A stretch of 64,000 nt of DNA from Stercorarius parasiticus (taxonomy: Eukaryota > Chordata > Aves > Charadriiformes > Stercorariidae): positions 218,684 through 282,683 of the forward strand of contig VWZL01000165.1 of NCBI GenBank assembly GCA_013396915.1, read 5' to 3'. The position numbers and the translations under genes were made by a program. This document shows, one piece after another, positions 9,520 through 21,783 of the stretch; within the stretch, counting starts at the first letter, position 1; the number at the start of each line of letters is the position of its first letter. Under the pieces are notes generated by a model. The model had not been told where the DNA came from. It did not search any database and saw only the letters and a list, made by a program, of their open reading frames with translations.

Positions 9520-12500
9520 TACTATGTGCTCTATTAAAAATTACATGTCGGCTCACACAAACATAAAGGGTGCTGGAATCAGAAGAAGCCAGGTGCAAGA
9601 ACTAAGGCTGAGCAAGTGATCTTAGAGCTTCTCATAATGGAGTTTCTTACTTCAAAATACTTGGTAATTCAAGGGAGAACAAAGTGGCAACTACTTTGTG
9701 GGAGCTAGTTTGGTCACGGGACATAAAAAAATAGAGTCTGCAGACAGTTTTTTAGCAAGGCCTAACTACTACAGAGATCAGTGAGGAGCTCCTCCTTCAC
9801 TAAAACCTAGTAGTTATTCAGTTTTCATTCAGTGTGTATTTGATTTTTATTATAATCATAGTTTTGTATGAGTATCTAAGATCGTCTTTTTTTTACTCTG
9901 CACTCATGCTTACGTTTCTTTCCTGTTTTCTGCCTATTGCAATGGCAATACATCAGACTGATATCTTAATGCAATGCACAGAATGAAGTCTCACAGGTTT
10001 ATTAAAGGACAGCATGTATCTTTATCTTTGCAGTTGAGTTACTTGTTTAATAATGTTGTCCAGTTTACTCAGTTAACCTTCAGTGTGTCCAGCAAGGCTC
10101 ACCATCTTTCCTGGAATGTGAAAAATTAAGTGTCTAGGGACAATAAATTCCAAGTCTAGGGACCACCAACACATTACATGATTTCCTTTCATCAGAGTTA
10201 TCAATTTACCTTTAGCCGTAAGTCATAATTGAGAGACACCAAAGTTAATTTTGTGGTGCTGACGGTTTCAACTTTTTAATGAGGTCCTGGTATGTCTATA
10301 TCTGATATATAATTTGTTTGTTTACTTTTGCTTTAGTCTCACATGCAATTGTGCAGATATTTATATCACAGAGCATCTACCTTACCAATCTTTAAAAAGA
10401 CATTGAAAAGTCTTAGAAAATAAAACAAATCTGATGAGATGTTTACTGAGTATTGTATAAATCTCTTTCTAACCAAGAAACTCAGCAAAAGATGAGTCTG
10501 AGAGGGTGGTCTATATCTTAATTAGTTTTTCTCTACATTCAAAAGAACGTGCATATACCTCTTCGAGGATTCCAAGGAACGAGGAAAATGATGACTTTGT
10601 GTGCAAATAATAGTTTGCAGACATACTTTCCTTAAAGCCACTCTTTGAAAGGTGCTTTCAAATAACACTCATTTATGCTAAATGACCCCATGATTCAACA
10701 GGCTGTTTTCCAGCCATAGCAGGCATCAGAAGAAGCTACAGAATACCCTGCAACAAAGGCTTGTGAGACCACCATCTTCCATGGAATGTCTCCTCCTCTT
10801 ATCTATTAATTAAGGGTCATATCATGAACCATAATCCTGACCCTGATTATCGAGAATTAAATAGGGAAACGACGAAAGGATTCTTTAATGAATGTTCCCT
10901 GATTTGAATGCACAAAACAGAGACAAGAAAAATCTTACTTTTCCAGAACTTTCAATGTAACAACTTTCATAGATACTAAATTGCACGTTGGGATGGATTT
11001 CAAGATTTTATTTGATGCTTTTTTAGACATTTTGAAACTCTTTGAGATATTAAAATACAGATAACACAGTTATAACAACATTTATTAATACTGTTCCTGG
11101 GAAAACATCTATTTCCATATCCAGCACCTCACATTCTGTGGCAGAAAAGAAATTGTGGTAAACACAGGCTGCTCTTGTTACTTGGAAAATCACATACCTC
11201 TTCCTGATCTCTTACAAGCTGTTAGCTACAGCTGGCCATGATAACAAGCCCTTAAAAATCACAATGCCCTTTAACATCTAAATTGCCATTGCAACATTCC
11301 TACTAAATGCTCAGCATGACTGGTGATGTTTCAGAAGCATGCACACAGCTGGTGCCAAATAAAACAAAAAAGTAGTAATTTGTAAAGTTCACGTCCTAGT
11401 CCAAATAGTCGGATAAAATGTTCTACAAGGATTTAATCCTATGAAACAAATGGTTGCAATTAGTTTTTTGGGGGATTATTTTTAAATGTTTCCATTTTAT
11501 TTAGTGCTGTTTTAAATATCTCTTTATTTTTGCATTTAGCTGGACATGTTTCAAAAGCCATTTGTTATGACCCCCTGTTCCGTGGCAATTCTTTTGTCTA
11601 ATGCATTACTGGAATAGCACTGTCTAAAAGTGATGTAAAACAGATTGGTTCAGCCAGCAAGCGAGGCTGCCGAGAGTCACTCTAGTGACCCGAAGAAAAT
11701 TTGCAAAAGAGCAGTACATTCAGTATCTATCTAGAACCAAATGAATGGGGAAACCACACTATTGTGTTCACAACTTTAACCTTTCTGTTCCCTTTTCCAA
11801 ACCCCCCTCAGTATGCCTCCATCTATGCACCATTTGAATATGCAGTGTTTTTGGGGTAGCAAGGTTAAATAGGTAAAAGATCAGATTTTTTCAATTTAAA
11901 CTGTAAAACTTCTGTTCAATTTATCTTCAGAATATTTTAATGAAGGGGTGGTTGATTGTCCAAAGGGCCTGAATTGACTCTTGCACTAAAGGAGAATCCC
12001 AATGACCTCAGTTGGAACTCAGGCTATCCAGGGCATGTTCATGACCTTTATACAACTATATAAATCACAATATTTGGGATGAAAGATGTCTCCACTGAAG
12101 ATACGGCATTCCTATCCTTTTGGGTCAGGTTCAGGAGCTCACCAAAAAACATTCTCATATTTCTCTGGCTGTTCCCTTACAAAATTAAAAAAAAAAAAAA
12201 AATTATATCTTTCACATTTCCAAAGCAAAAGAAAGAAATGGAATAAAACCAAACAAACAAGAAGGAAGAAAAATCTTCCAGACTTTTTCAATGCATCATT
12301 CAGAAATGAAAATGAGCAAAACATCGTTAAAATAATAGTTATCAGGTTACCTTCAGCAAGTGGTTAGGTAACACATCATTGACATAGAAGGTTTCACAAC
12401 AAGATTTCACTTCAATAAACATTATGCAGAAATTGCAGACTGTATCAGATGAAAAAGAAGAACGTGTTTCCTTATACACTGTGGCAATCTGTGGAGGGGT

Positions 12501-14055
12501 CAAATTTGAACACAATCATTCAAAATTGGATAGTAATTAAACTACCTTTTATTGATTTGAAAAGATGCCCTGCTCTTCAAGATAAGCTATAAGTAGAGCT
12601 AATTAGAAAGATAGAGGTACTTAAATACAGGAACATAACCAAATAATTTGTTTTTTAATTCACGGAAGTTTTTCAGGTTCCAAAGAAAAAAAACAAAAAA
12701 CAGTCTTGTGAAAAAAATTTATTTTCTAATATTGAATTGTTTTAATGAAGCAAAAAGGTCCATGAAAAATATTTGAATATAAGGCTGTTTTCCTTTTAGA
12801 AATATTATTATAGAGGTTGGATTTTAAAACAACTTAAGTTCTAATTAAGATTGTCACATCTTTTTTATTAGTAGAAATCGGATCCTGTGTTTTCAATGTG
12901 TTCTATCATCCTTGAGTTGGAAATCAGATATGGTGAACTGAAGTCAACCTACATAACAAGTATCACTGTACCAATTGAGTTACCCTCCAAGTAATTATTG
13001 TTGCAAAAGGAAAACACATTAGCATAGCCCATATTTGTGACTTTGTGTTCAGAGGAGCTCATATTTTAAGGCACACTAAAGAACAGGGATAATTCGTAAG
13101 GCTTCCCGGAGAGTACCTGGTTATTCTCAGCATATTTGTATAGAGCTTTCTGTATGCCTTGAAACAGAACAACACAAAACAAAAAAGGCTAATGAAATTT
13201 TTTAATGGTTGATAAATGTGTCTCTACATAAATATGTATGATCTATGTGTTTTGTTTCCTATAATGAGTATTATTTTAAAGAGAAAGAAAACATCAGTCT
13301 GCATAAATGTCAGTGCAGAATGGAGATATATGAGGTTTAGATGAGATCCACAGAATCAAGTATACTTGTTTCAGGTTGTGCTCGAATTAGTTTGGGATAT
13401 AATCACCTCACATGTCCTTGTGTTTCTTAGTACTGCAGGCACAGTGGGTGTGATTGAGCATTCCACAATTCAGGAGAAAGCTGATAACTCTTTACCCATG
13501 AATTCCTGCTGAAAAGACAGATAGGAATAACAGATTGTCATATAAATGTCAGTTTTGAATACAGTGACCCGATTTCTGTTTTGTACTTGAAAGAAACAAC
13601 TTATGTTTTGGGAATAAAATTCTTATCCAGCATGTCCAGCTCTTCAAATTCCTTCCCCATCACAGTAAGGGGATCATGAAAGCCCACAGTCTTCAGGAGC
13701 TGTCAAATAAGCGATTGCAACTCTGTTCCAGGTACCCTGTGGTCCTGGCGTCAGGGGAAACTTGGCACCTAATTTAAATGAGATAACCCGATCAATGAGA
13801 TGACAATGGTACAGTGTACACTTGTGTGAGGCACATTTTCTCTACCAAAATTACAAGATTAATGGAAGGTATTCCAACAAAAGAGCCAAGACCACCTACG
13901 TGACTTCTATACCAAAACTCTAAAACTCCCTTTCACAGTTCTCTAGCATATATACAGCCATATAAGGAGATGACCCTCGATACTATGTGTTTTAGGCTTA
14001 AACCGTGGTACATCTTTGGTGGCAGTTCAGGGCAAAACAAGGGTGGAGCCTAGAG
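9520..14055. other. Unique AT-rich DNA, no gene seen
   Basis: This 4.5-kb stretch is AT-rich with a poly-A run at about 12185-12201, which accounts for the lysine- or phenylalanine-rich frames on both strands there. A good acceptor-like site near 11811 is followed by only about 15 open codons. No repeat family is recognised. Confidence 0.6.
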
Positions 14056-14215
14056 GTTTTAATTTCTGGCTCTGCTTCCACACACACATTTCTTCCCTTG
14101 AGCCCACCATTTGTGAAATGGGAGTAGTAGAAATCTTCTCATAAAGTACTTTGAGTCTGTAAATGAGGACTGTAAGAGCTAGGAGCTGCTTATTAGGCTC
14201 CCAAGCACAACAACT
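14056..14215 (-). repeat. MIR/CORE-SINE-like remnant, reverse orientation
   Basis: TTCTGGCTCTGCTTCCACAC, then CCATTTGTGAAATGGGAGTA and AAAGTACTTTGAG followed by a TATTA-containing end, are in the order of the reverse complement of MIR-type SINEs ('CTCTGCC...CAGTTTCCCCATCTGTAAAATGGGGATAATAA...AAGCGCTTTGAG'). The match is degenerate and made by eye. Confidence 0.5.
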
Positions 14216-16110
14216 GTGACTACAGATAGTGTCTGGCCTGTATTTTCAATTCTCTGGAGTCCTTCTCCTTTAAGTTGTTAAATGGTCTCATTTGTGACAA
14301 TTCAGACATTCCCAAATTAATTGAGTGGGGAAGAAGTCTCATTTCTAGCAATCCAGACTAGTGGTGTTGAAGCATCCTCCTGACCATCACCAAATCCGGG
14401 GTATAATGTTAGGTAAAACTCTGCACTGCTGCCAGTCCTCACTCCAGAAATGTTTACTGGTCAGGGTTCCCCTCCCCATCATGACATTTGAAGGATGGTG
14501 TATCTGGTAGTCATTTACTACCTACAGAGCACTCCATCCTGTAAAGAAAAGGATGGCTTGTGCTGTGGGCCATTTCCTGAATGATTTAATCATGTTTGAA
14601 TATGAAAGAAAAAAACCCAGAGACATTATATTTTCTCTAAGGTTCAAAAGCAATTGGAAAAGAAAGTGAAGAGACTGATGGTTTCCTTTAAGTAAAAATC
14701 AGTTTTTAAGCTTCAGCAGTCATGGTTGCATCTTAATTTAGAGGCTTTTCCCATACTGAGATCTTTAGTGGTGTTCCTATTAGCATTTTGTCTCTCCTGT
14801 TCCCCTTCTCTTCATCATTCCCCACTAAATCTGTGTAATTTTTCACTGTCTCTCATCAAAATTAGTTTTATTTTTTATTTAATAGAAAAGGTGGCAGATA
14901 TCTGCGTGGGTGTGACAGTGGCAGGCTCACCTCAAGTGAGCTGCTATAGTTCACATTTTTTGCCTGAACTTGCAATCTTCCTAAGGTCACTGAAGTGGGA
15001 ACCATCACATCTATTGGTGTGATTAGTTTCAACAAGTTTTCCAGAAGGCTCCTATACTGATGAGCACTCACGGAAAAGGGGAATGCTTGTTTGCAAAAGC
15101 CATGGCTCTTTGGAATGATTTGTTTGTGTGAATCCATGACCATGACTAGTAACTGTACTGTTTATGGCCAAATCCATGTGATTATTTTGTTAAGCTACAT
15201 TGAAGTGCAATGGGTATATAATATTCCGCAGGAAATACATATGAATATCTGTTTAGTGACATCATTTACCCTAGCTGCTTCACCTCCCGGAAAACTGTTT
15301 GTGTCCCCTGCCACCTAATACTTTGGATCCCAGTTCCAATGGCATTTTGAAGACAGAAACCTGGGAGATAATCAGTGCTTCTCTGTCTAAAATGCCATGC
15401 AGCAAGGAAACACTGAATATGGCCCCTTGGACACTGCTGGACAAAAGATTCTTATCTCTCTACCTTGGCTCACACGAGCACCACATAAAGGACCTAAAAG
15501 AAGACTGTTTTTTTGTCACAAGAGTTGCTTGCTCCTGACTTTTTATTACTAAACTTTTTAGAGCAAGGTTCATTCTGTTCTGCCACAGAGGCATTGCAGA
15601 GGCATTCTAAAACAAAAAGATCTATTTGCCATTTGGAGTTTTTCTTTGTACAGTCTGATGATACTCCAGAGCTCTTATACTCCTCTAAGATATTTTCTAA
15701 CCTCATTATCTTCTAGTTTAGATCAGTGTTCTGGCCAACTGTCAGATGGCTGTGAATGCTGCTGCTAATGAACTGTAAACTGTCCAGGGAATAAAATGTT
15801 GGCTTCACATTTAAGTATACAAATTTGGAGATTTTATATGGGATAAGAAATGGTGTTATACTCCTTTTTTTATCTTTACAGGTGTTAACACTTAAACATA
15901 TTATCCATAACACACCTGAGACAATTGCGTCCTTCTAAGAATATGTTTCAGAGGAAGAAAAGATCATAATTCACAACACATGAGCACTCTTTCTGAATTC
16001 AGCTCAGTTAAAGATATGACTTCATTTATAATGCATTATAGTGCACCCAGCTGATGAAGTTCTCCTTGAAATTTTGACTTGCACCATGAACTACAGTTCC
16101 TAGGAAAAAC
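14216..16110. other. Unique sequence with short unassigned open frames
   Basis: Plus-strand frames at 14726-15022 and 15299-15538 have no recognisable domain. Two strong acceptor-like pyrimidine tracts (ending at 14885 and 15881) lead into short open segments: 50 bp with a GTGAGC donor, and 18 codons to a stop. Both are of the kind expected by chance. Confidence 0.5.
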
Positions 16111-16115
16111 AGCCT

Positions 16116-16196
16116 GGGCATAATTCTGCTTGCCTGTGAAACCCCATTAGTATTAATATTCTTATAGTGGCATAGCTGAAATGAGAATTAGCTCCA
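16116..16196. repeat. Remnant of amniote inverted-repeat element
   Basis: GGGCATAATTCTGCTTGCCT at one side and CTGAAATGAGAATTAGCTCC at the other resemble the two inverted ends 'GGGCAGAATTCTGCTCTCAG' and 'CTGAGAGCAGAATTTGGCCC' of an ancient amniote palindromic repeat. An interior CCATTAGTATTAATA fits the decayed centre. Confidence 0.35.
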
Positions 16197-16714
16197 GGGA
16201 GGTTGTATCAGAGTGGTTCATAAAGGCTGTGTTTTCTTTGGTACTTTATTATAATGTAAGACTAAAGTGATGCCAACCAATTGAATGATGTTTTATAGCA
16301 CAGCACGTCTGAAGTTAAGTTTTCTGTAAATTGTTACTGAGAAAAGAACATCACCAGATATTCCTCTTCAAGGCTCCACTATACAAAATATTAATCCACT
16401 TGGATTTATGTTCATATGCTGTCAACCTGAATCCTGATGGATTGCGTGTTGAGAGACATCCTCATAGGACTAAGACTCAAGGGACTAACGGTCAGATTGA
16501 CAATATGTAGCTAGCTATAGAATACGTAAATCCCAAAGAGCACAGAATTTTGTTGGCCCCATTGGAACATACACAGATGCACACAACACTCATGTTACTT
16601 TCCGACCAGATTAGTTAGATAGATAACAGTTAACACTTACAAAGAGAATGTTTTGAGTAGACGTGATATGTTTCTTATATGTTGAATAAATACATAATAG
16701 AGTGCTGCCAATTG

Positions 16715-16985
16715 GAACTGCATATACTCTTCTCATGTCCACTGAGGACAGAACAATAAGTAAGGGGCTTAAATTTCAGCAAAAAAGTTTTAAGCTATCC
16801 ATTAGGAAGAAGATTTTACTGTATAGATAGCTAAACATTGGAACAGTTTGTATAGGAAGACTGTGAAATCCCCCTTTCTAGAGGCTCTAAAACAGGGCTA
16901 GTTGGACATCCGTCAGATATGGTTAATATGCATTCAACCTGGCTTTGGCCAAGGAAGTGGGTTACATGGCCTCATGAGATTTAAT
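16715..16985 (+). mobile_element. Old CR1 (L3-like) LINE 3' fragment, plus strand
   Basis: The segment aligns by eye over its whole length to the 3' coding part and tail of an old CR1 family. Recognisable blocks are CCACTGAGGACAGAACAATA, GGGGCTTAAATTTCAGCAAA, CCATTAGGAAGAAGATTTT, GCTAAACATTGGAACAG, CTGTGAAATCCCCCTTTCTA and GGGTTACATGGCCTCATGAG. These correspond to the ORF2 C-terminus (the LRKNFF ... HWNRLP ... VESPSLE region) and its 3' UTR. Several indels and stops break the frame, so it is a dead, old copy. It lacks the young TAGAATCA tail. It is one of only two CR1 copies in the window on the plus strand. Confidence 0.85.
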
Positions 16986-18674
16986 AAGCAGCAATTTTTT
17001 ACTAGTGGAATAGTTTTTGCTAACAATAAAACAGTATATGTTTATCTTAAAAATCTCATATTTTAAATCATTACATCATCTTGGTCATGTAGAAGGTCTT
17101 GGTAGCAAGTGTAGTTTACATCACACGTCCACATCTACCTAGACATCCACGTTCTTTCCCAGAAAGAAATGGTTTGTTCACTTCTGCAAGTGATATATTG
17201 CATTAATGTTTTGTATTGATTTACAACTTAGAGGAAGAATAATCTGAACACAAAATATGCATGAGGTATTTAACTCCAGCATTCATCCTGCTCTGGATGA
17301 TGGCCTACCAATATGCTAACATATAGCAGGCTATTTAAATTCAAAGATAATTTCCGGGCCACATATGGAGCATGGAAATAACAGATCTTGTTCAAAACCA
17401 CTGACATTCAATAAATTAATGGGTGCTATATTAAATAATTAGATTAATGAGTGTTATACTTCTAAATCTGTTAATCTGGTCTATTTTAGATATCTGCTTT
17501 AGAATTGCATCCTAGAAGTGACCATTTCTCTCTGATAACTATAAGAGGAATCTAGATGACTAGGACAGAGACAGAGGTTTATACTGGAAAAAGCTGACGT
17601 TAGATGAGATAAACCTTTGACTGGTTTATTGTCCTACTGTTGACTTAATATTATCAACCATCTCATTATTGGTCTAACACATGGCCTGAGGAAATGGAAA
17701 AATGCTACAGCAATTTTCTAAAATCAGTGAGGATAGCATTTAAGAAATCTTCAGGATTGGCCAACCTAAATCAAATTACCTAGTTCTTGCCTAGGTCGGG
17801 AACACTCACAGAGGTAATTATCACAGTTCAGCTGATACACAGTAACTCTGTAAGCTACAGTAATTATATAGTTCTTCCAAGGCCTAAGGCCTTTTTCTTG
17901 GAGTTAGGTGTAAACTTATCTGGATCTTGGTCTGAGCATCTTGTATGATAGGTCACAATTGCATCCCTAAGTACAAGTATACTTAAAACTCCTTTACCTC
18001 ACTAAAATGTACTAAGTAGCTTTGGTAGAAATGCTTCAGGACCTAAAAGTCTGTTCTACACATGCTGCTACTACTGTATTAACTGGCATGGCTAACATCC
18101 ATTACAAGTAATTGGAATTTTGTCTCACCCTTTCCATGCCGTGCATTGTTTTGGCCTAGGTGCGCTTATTTAAACTATGTATATCCTGTATTTTTTTAGT
18201 ATTATAAGTGTTTAGGCTCAAAAGTAGACTACCTTGCACTTGCATTGACATAGGAAAGGTTCAAGATATCATAAAAATTCAGTATTGAGTTGATCTGGTT
18301 CCTGAGCAAAAATATCTGTTACAGTAATCTAGGGGTAAAAAAAAAAAAGAAGTTCTGTTTTTGTTTGTTTGGTTTTTTTAAATTCTTGAAGAAAGCAAAT
18401 TCCTCTGGTCAGAAGCATTTTTCCCCACTTTCAAACACTCCAGGGCCCTTTTTTTTTTTTTAATCTCACCACTTCTAAAACACATGGGGTGAGAGAAATC
18501 AAGCAGAAATATATTAAAAAAAAAATAAATTAAAATTTTAACCGAAGTCAGAACTTAGTGTTATGTATAATATAGAATCTTATACTGCACCTCAGCATGA
18601 CACAATTTGAGACGAAGTTGTTGTTCTCTCTTGGAGTTTCGTTGCCTCTTTCGTTTTCTTTCTTTTTCTTTCAG
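16986..18674. other. Unique AT-rich DNA, no gene seen
   Basis: The interval has only short frames, several poly-A and poly-T runs (18345-18355, 18451-18463, 18515-18525) and no recognised repeat family. Confidence 0.6.
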
Positions 18675-18794
18675 GCAGACAACCAGTTCTTTATGGACAT
18701 GGTTTTTTTAAGTTTTATATATTGCGTCTGCATACTTGCCTGTTTACTAGACGATAACAAGGAAGAGAGAAGAGGGACCAATAATGGAAAATAA
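18675..18794 (+). CDS. Candidate terminal coding exon with a membrane segment (low support)
   Basis: An exceptionally long pyrimidine tract (about 18637-18672) ends in CAG at 18672-18674 and opens a 39-codon frame. The frame starts ADNQFFMDM, runs through a hydrophobic segment VFLSFIYCVCILACLL, continues with DDNKEERR and stops at 18792-18794. Acidic-hydrophobic-charged order would fit the C-terminal end of a single-pass membrane protein. A GTAAGA donor lies downstream at about 18935, so a longer noncoding exon is an alternative. The family is not recognised. Pyrimidine tracts followed by 40 open codons occur by chance in a window this size. Confidence 0.2.
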   Translation, partial: ADNQFFMDMVFLSFIYCVCILACLLDDNKEERRGTNNGK

Positions 18795-18796
18795 CG

Positions 18797-19675
18797 GTGG
18801 GAGGGGGAGGATTATTAAATACTCTTGAACCTCCAGAGGCAACATATTTCTATCGCTCCTCTGGCACCAAAAGTAGTTGGCATGAGAACAACTGTCTCAT
18901 TTACTCTTCTTTAGTGCAAGGAGACAAAGTTACTGGTAAGATTTGCAATATCCAAGCAAATTTTGAAAAAAAGAATAGTTTCACTAATTGTCATATCTGT
19001 ACTGCACAGACTTCTTCCTTATGTGCTTTTCAAATGAGCGACACGAAGCATATTAAACTGATTAATTGCTATGTGAATTCAGGATCAAGCTAGTTGAAAA
19101 CAATGGCTTGTACTTGTATGTCTAAAATCATGGGGCATTGAATAATACTGGTAAAACAGGAGCATACTTGTAATCAGTTAGGAATTACTATCAAAATTTA
19201 AATGAAATTGCTATCAATTCAACGTAAATGACATTTATTACTGTCATCAAGTGTAATGTTACATCTTCAAATTTGTCTCCTAGATAAGCCTTTTGAGCTA
19301 ACTAGGAACTTGGACTATCCTAGGGAATAGGACCTCCAAAGAAATGTTTGTGCAGGATGTATGAGCAGGACCAGCTAACACAATCCCAGAAGTGAGTCAT
19401 GCCAACCAAGGCAAGGGAGGGAAATTTGAGAGTGTGGGGATAAGTTCACGAGGTGTGATAGTATTTTGATTTAGCAGGAATCACTACAGCCCCCATGAAC
19501 GTGAGGAACTAAGGCTCCCAGAATACAGTGGCGATACAAATGTCCTGTTTCTGGGTTGAAGCACTTGCATGCAATTTGTTATACACCAGACATACTTTGG
19601 GCATTGTAATAATTACAATATAGGTTCTAAGCTGCCCATAGCTTTGTGTGAAGATGAAAATAAGAAAAAGATCTG
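18797..19675. other. Unassigned open frame and unique sequence
   Basis: A 98-codon plus-strand frame at 18797-19093 starts only at GTG and directly follows the candidate exon in another frame. It has several cysteines but no motif I recognise. The rest of the interval shows nothing. Confidence 0.4.
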
Positions 19676-19781
19676 TAGATGGGGCACTCAGGGAAATGGT
19701 TTAGTGGTGGACTTGGCAGTGTTGGGTTTGCAGTTGGACTCGATGGTCTTTTCCAATCTAAATGATTCTATGATTCTATGA
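19676..19781 (+). mobile_element. CR1 LINE 3' tail, plus strand
   Basis: About 100 bp match the extreme 3' end of an avian CR1. The blocks are GTTTAGTGGTGGACTTGGCA, GTTGGACTCGATGGTCTTTT, CCAATCTAAATGATTCTATG and a second ATTCTATG. It is the reverse complement of the layout of the minus-strand copy at 44420 ('CCATCACTAAACCACTTCCC'), so both belong to the same or a close subfamily. It is severely 5'-truncated and has no coding content beyond the tail. Confidence 0.93.
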
Positions 19782-21740
19782 AATATTACATTTACAATAC
19801 AGAAGACTTGAACTCAGGAGATTTTTCCTTCTCTATAGACTCTGTGTATGACTGACTGACATTATCTTCCTACAAATACTTGTGCCTTGGCTTGACTATC
19901 TGCTTAGCAATCCATATTGTGCCAGTATGCACTATTGTTCTATTAGGTGCATAAAATTAACTGTAGATGTAAAATTTTACATGGTTAGCACTATAATTTC
20001 TTTCTGTGCCTCACCTACTGCAGAAAATTAGATCTTCCTATGTAAGGAAGGGACTGATCCTTGTCTTCTTTTTTGAGGTTGTACCCCATGTTGGGTGAAT
20101 CTAACAGAACATCGGTATGGAGCTGCACATGTTGTGTGAACAGGGTGAACATACATGTGCATGTGTTCTCTGACAATGATGCAGCACAGCAACTTCTCCA
20201 GGTTTGAAGGAGGTAGAGAAAACATGGTGTGGAACAAGAGATAGGAGAGTGTGAGATGCCACAGCTGTAAGCGGGGCTGTGAGGAAATGGCTTATTTGGC
20301 GCTGAGCAGCAGCAGACTGAAACCAGATTTTTGCCGGCCCTCCATGCTTTACTGAGCTCTTGAAGAATGAATAAACCACAGATAAACTTGCTTTTTCTCC
20401 TTGCAGGCAGTGCTACTACTCTTAGGCCTTATGGATGGTATTCATCTTGCCTAGCTTTAGAGCTGACAGCACAGATGTCTACAAGTACTGAACGTAGCCT
20501 CTCTTTATAATTCATAGAGGGCACCATGGGGTGCAATTGATCTAATTCTAAAGTAGGCATCTAAAATAGGCCAGAAAAATCATGTCTCAGAAGTATAATA
20601 TCAACCGTTTACTGGATTTGAATTTGATCTATCATATCTGTGCTCGGTATGCAATACAATAACTTGTGCATTTATAAGTATCTTCATTGCCTGTGTCATC
20701 CTGAGGAAGGGTCTTAAAAAGATTTGCAGTCATAAGAAATAAGAACAGATGGTATAACAGCTTCATCTGGCAATGACTAACATATACATATGAGGCCTAC
20801 TCGGGACTGATGCCTTTCTCCTCTAAGTAATTGAACAGTTTCTTAACAGGACAGCTGGAAGGACTGCTGAGCCCACTTCCATTCTTCTGGACACCGTGGC
20901 CTGGATCTGAAACAGAACAGAGGAGCTGAGTTTCCTGGCATGAACATTTTTTTTTTTTCGCTCACAAAATCAAACAAAAACACAGAAAAAATAAGTACAG
21001 TAGTACAAAAATAAATGTTGTTTTTATGTTCCTTTTTCTTATTACAATAAATGGTAAGATTCATACACTCATGAAGCAGGAATAAATCAGAACTTGAATT
21101 GTTAGTGATGGAGTGGGAAGATGGACAGGAATACTCCTTCAGCAGACAATTAATAGACCTTGCGATGTCTGAGAAAGCCATTCTCTTGCAGGTGCCAAAG
21201 GTAAGCCTTGTAAAGTTATTTTGAATGAAAACAGTGGTAAACAGATCTTGGTACGGATCGTGGTACATAGATAACACTCAGAATTGGTGCCAGGGATGAA
21301 GATTTCCATGTGTGCACACCCTAGGATGTTCTGTGACTTCATATTAAAATCATCTCAACACTGGTATACAGACAGTAAGTGAACTCTAATATGACAGTAC
21401 CTATGTGCCTCAAAGGAAGCCAGTTCAAGCTAGGATCTAAGTTCTCAAAGTGGAAAAAGGGCATTAGAGGGGTGTTTTTATTTTTGTAGATTTAAGATAG
21501 AAATCTACCTTTATGTATCAAGATATTGCTGTTACCCTTTTAGCAGAGAGGAAGCTCTGGGAGCTAAAAATGCTGAGAGGTGTTCCAGGGAAAGAGCATA
21601 AACTATAAAATCTAAAGAACAGATACAGTTGAAGTGCATTTAGAAGACTTTTCAAGGACAGGTGGAAACTTAGATTCAAAGTAGGTTTCAGAACAAAGCA
21701 AATAAACCACAAAATAGAAAATAGAAACAAAAACTTTTTT
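19782..21740. other. Unique sequence; longest frame 144 codons, unassigned
   Basis: The minus-strand frame 20843-21277 is 144 codons long but has no recognisable domain. It includes a lysine/phenylalanine stretch caused by A/T runs and has about the length of the longest frame expected by chance on the roughly 128 kb of both strands. Frames near 20028-20379 are similarly unassigned. Confidence 0.5.
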
Positions 21741-21741
21741 T

Positions 21742-21783
21742 GGGGGGGGGAGGGGAGGGAAGGCAAAACAAAACAAAACAAAA
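21742..21783 (+). repeat. G-run followed by (CAAAA)4
   Basis: A run of nine G is followed by A, GGGG, A, GGG, AA and GG, then by four perfect CAAAA units. The G block meets the pattern of four G-runs separated by short loops, so it could form a G-quadruplex on the plus strand. The flanking T7 and CAAAA repeats make it a compound low-complexity tract. Confidence 0.85.

Noticed and set aside
11811..11860. Acceptor-like CCCCCCTCAG followed by a short open frame
   Set aside because: Only about 15 codons before a stop and no donor; too little information.
12086..12367. Lys-rich plus frame and Phe-rich minus frame
   Set aside because: Both are caused by the poly-A run at about 12185-12201 and A-rich flanks.
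15882..15938. Strong acceptor followed by 18 codons to a stop
   Set aside because: Too short to distinguish from chance, with no downstream polyadenylation signal nearby.
20843..21277. 144-codon minus-strand frame
   Set aside because: About the longest frame expected by chance for this base composition; no recognisable domain, and an A/T-run-driven Lys/Phe segment in the middle.
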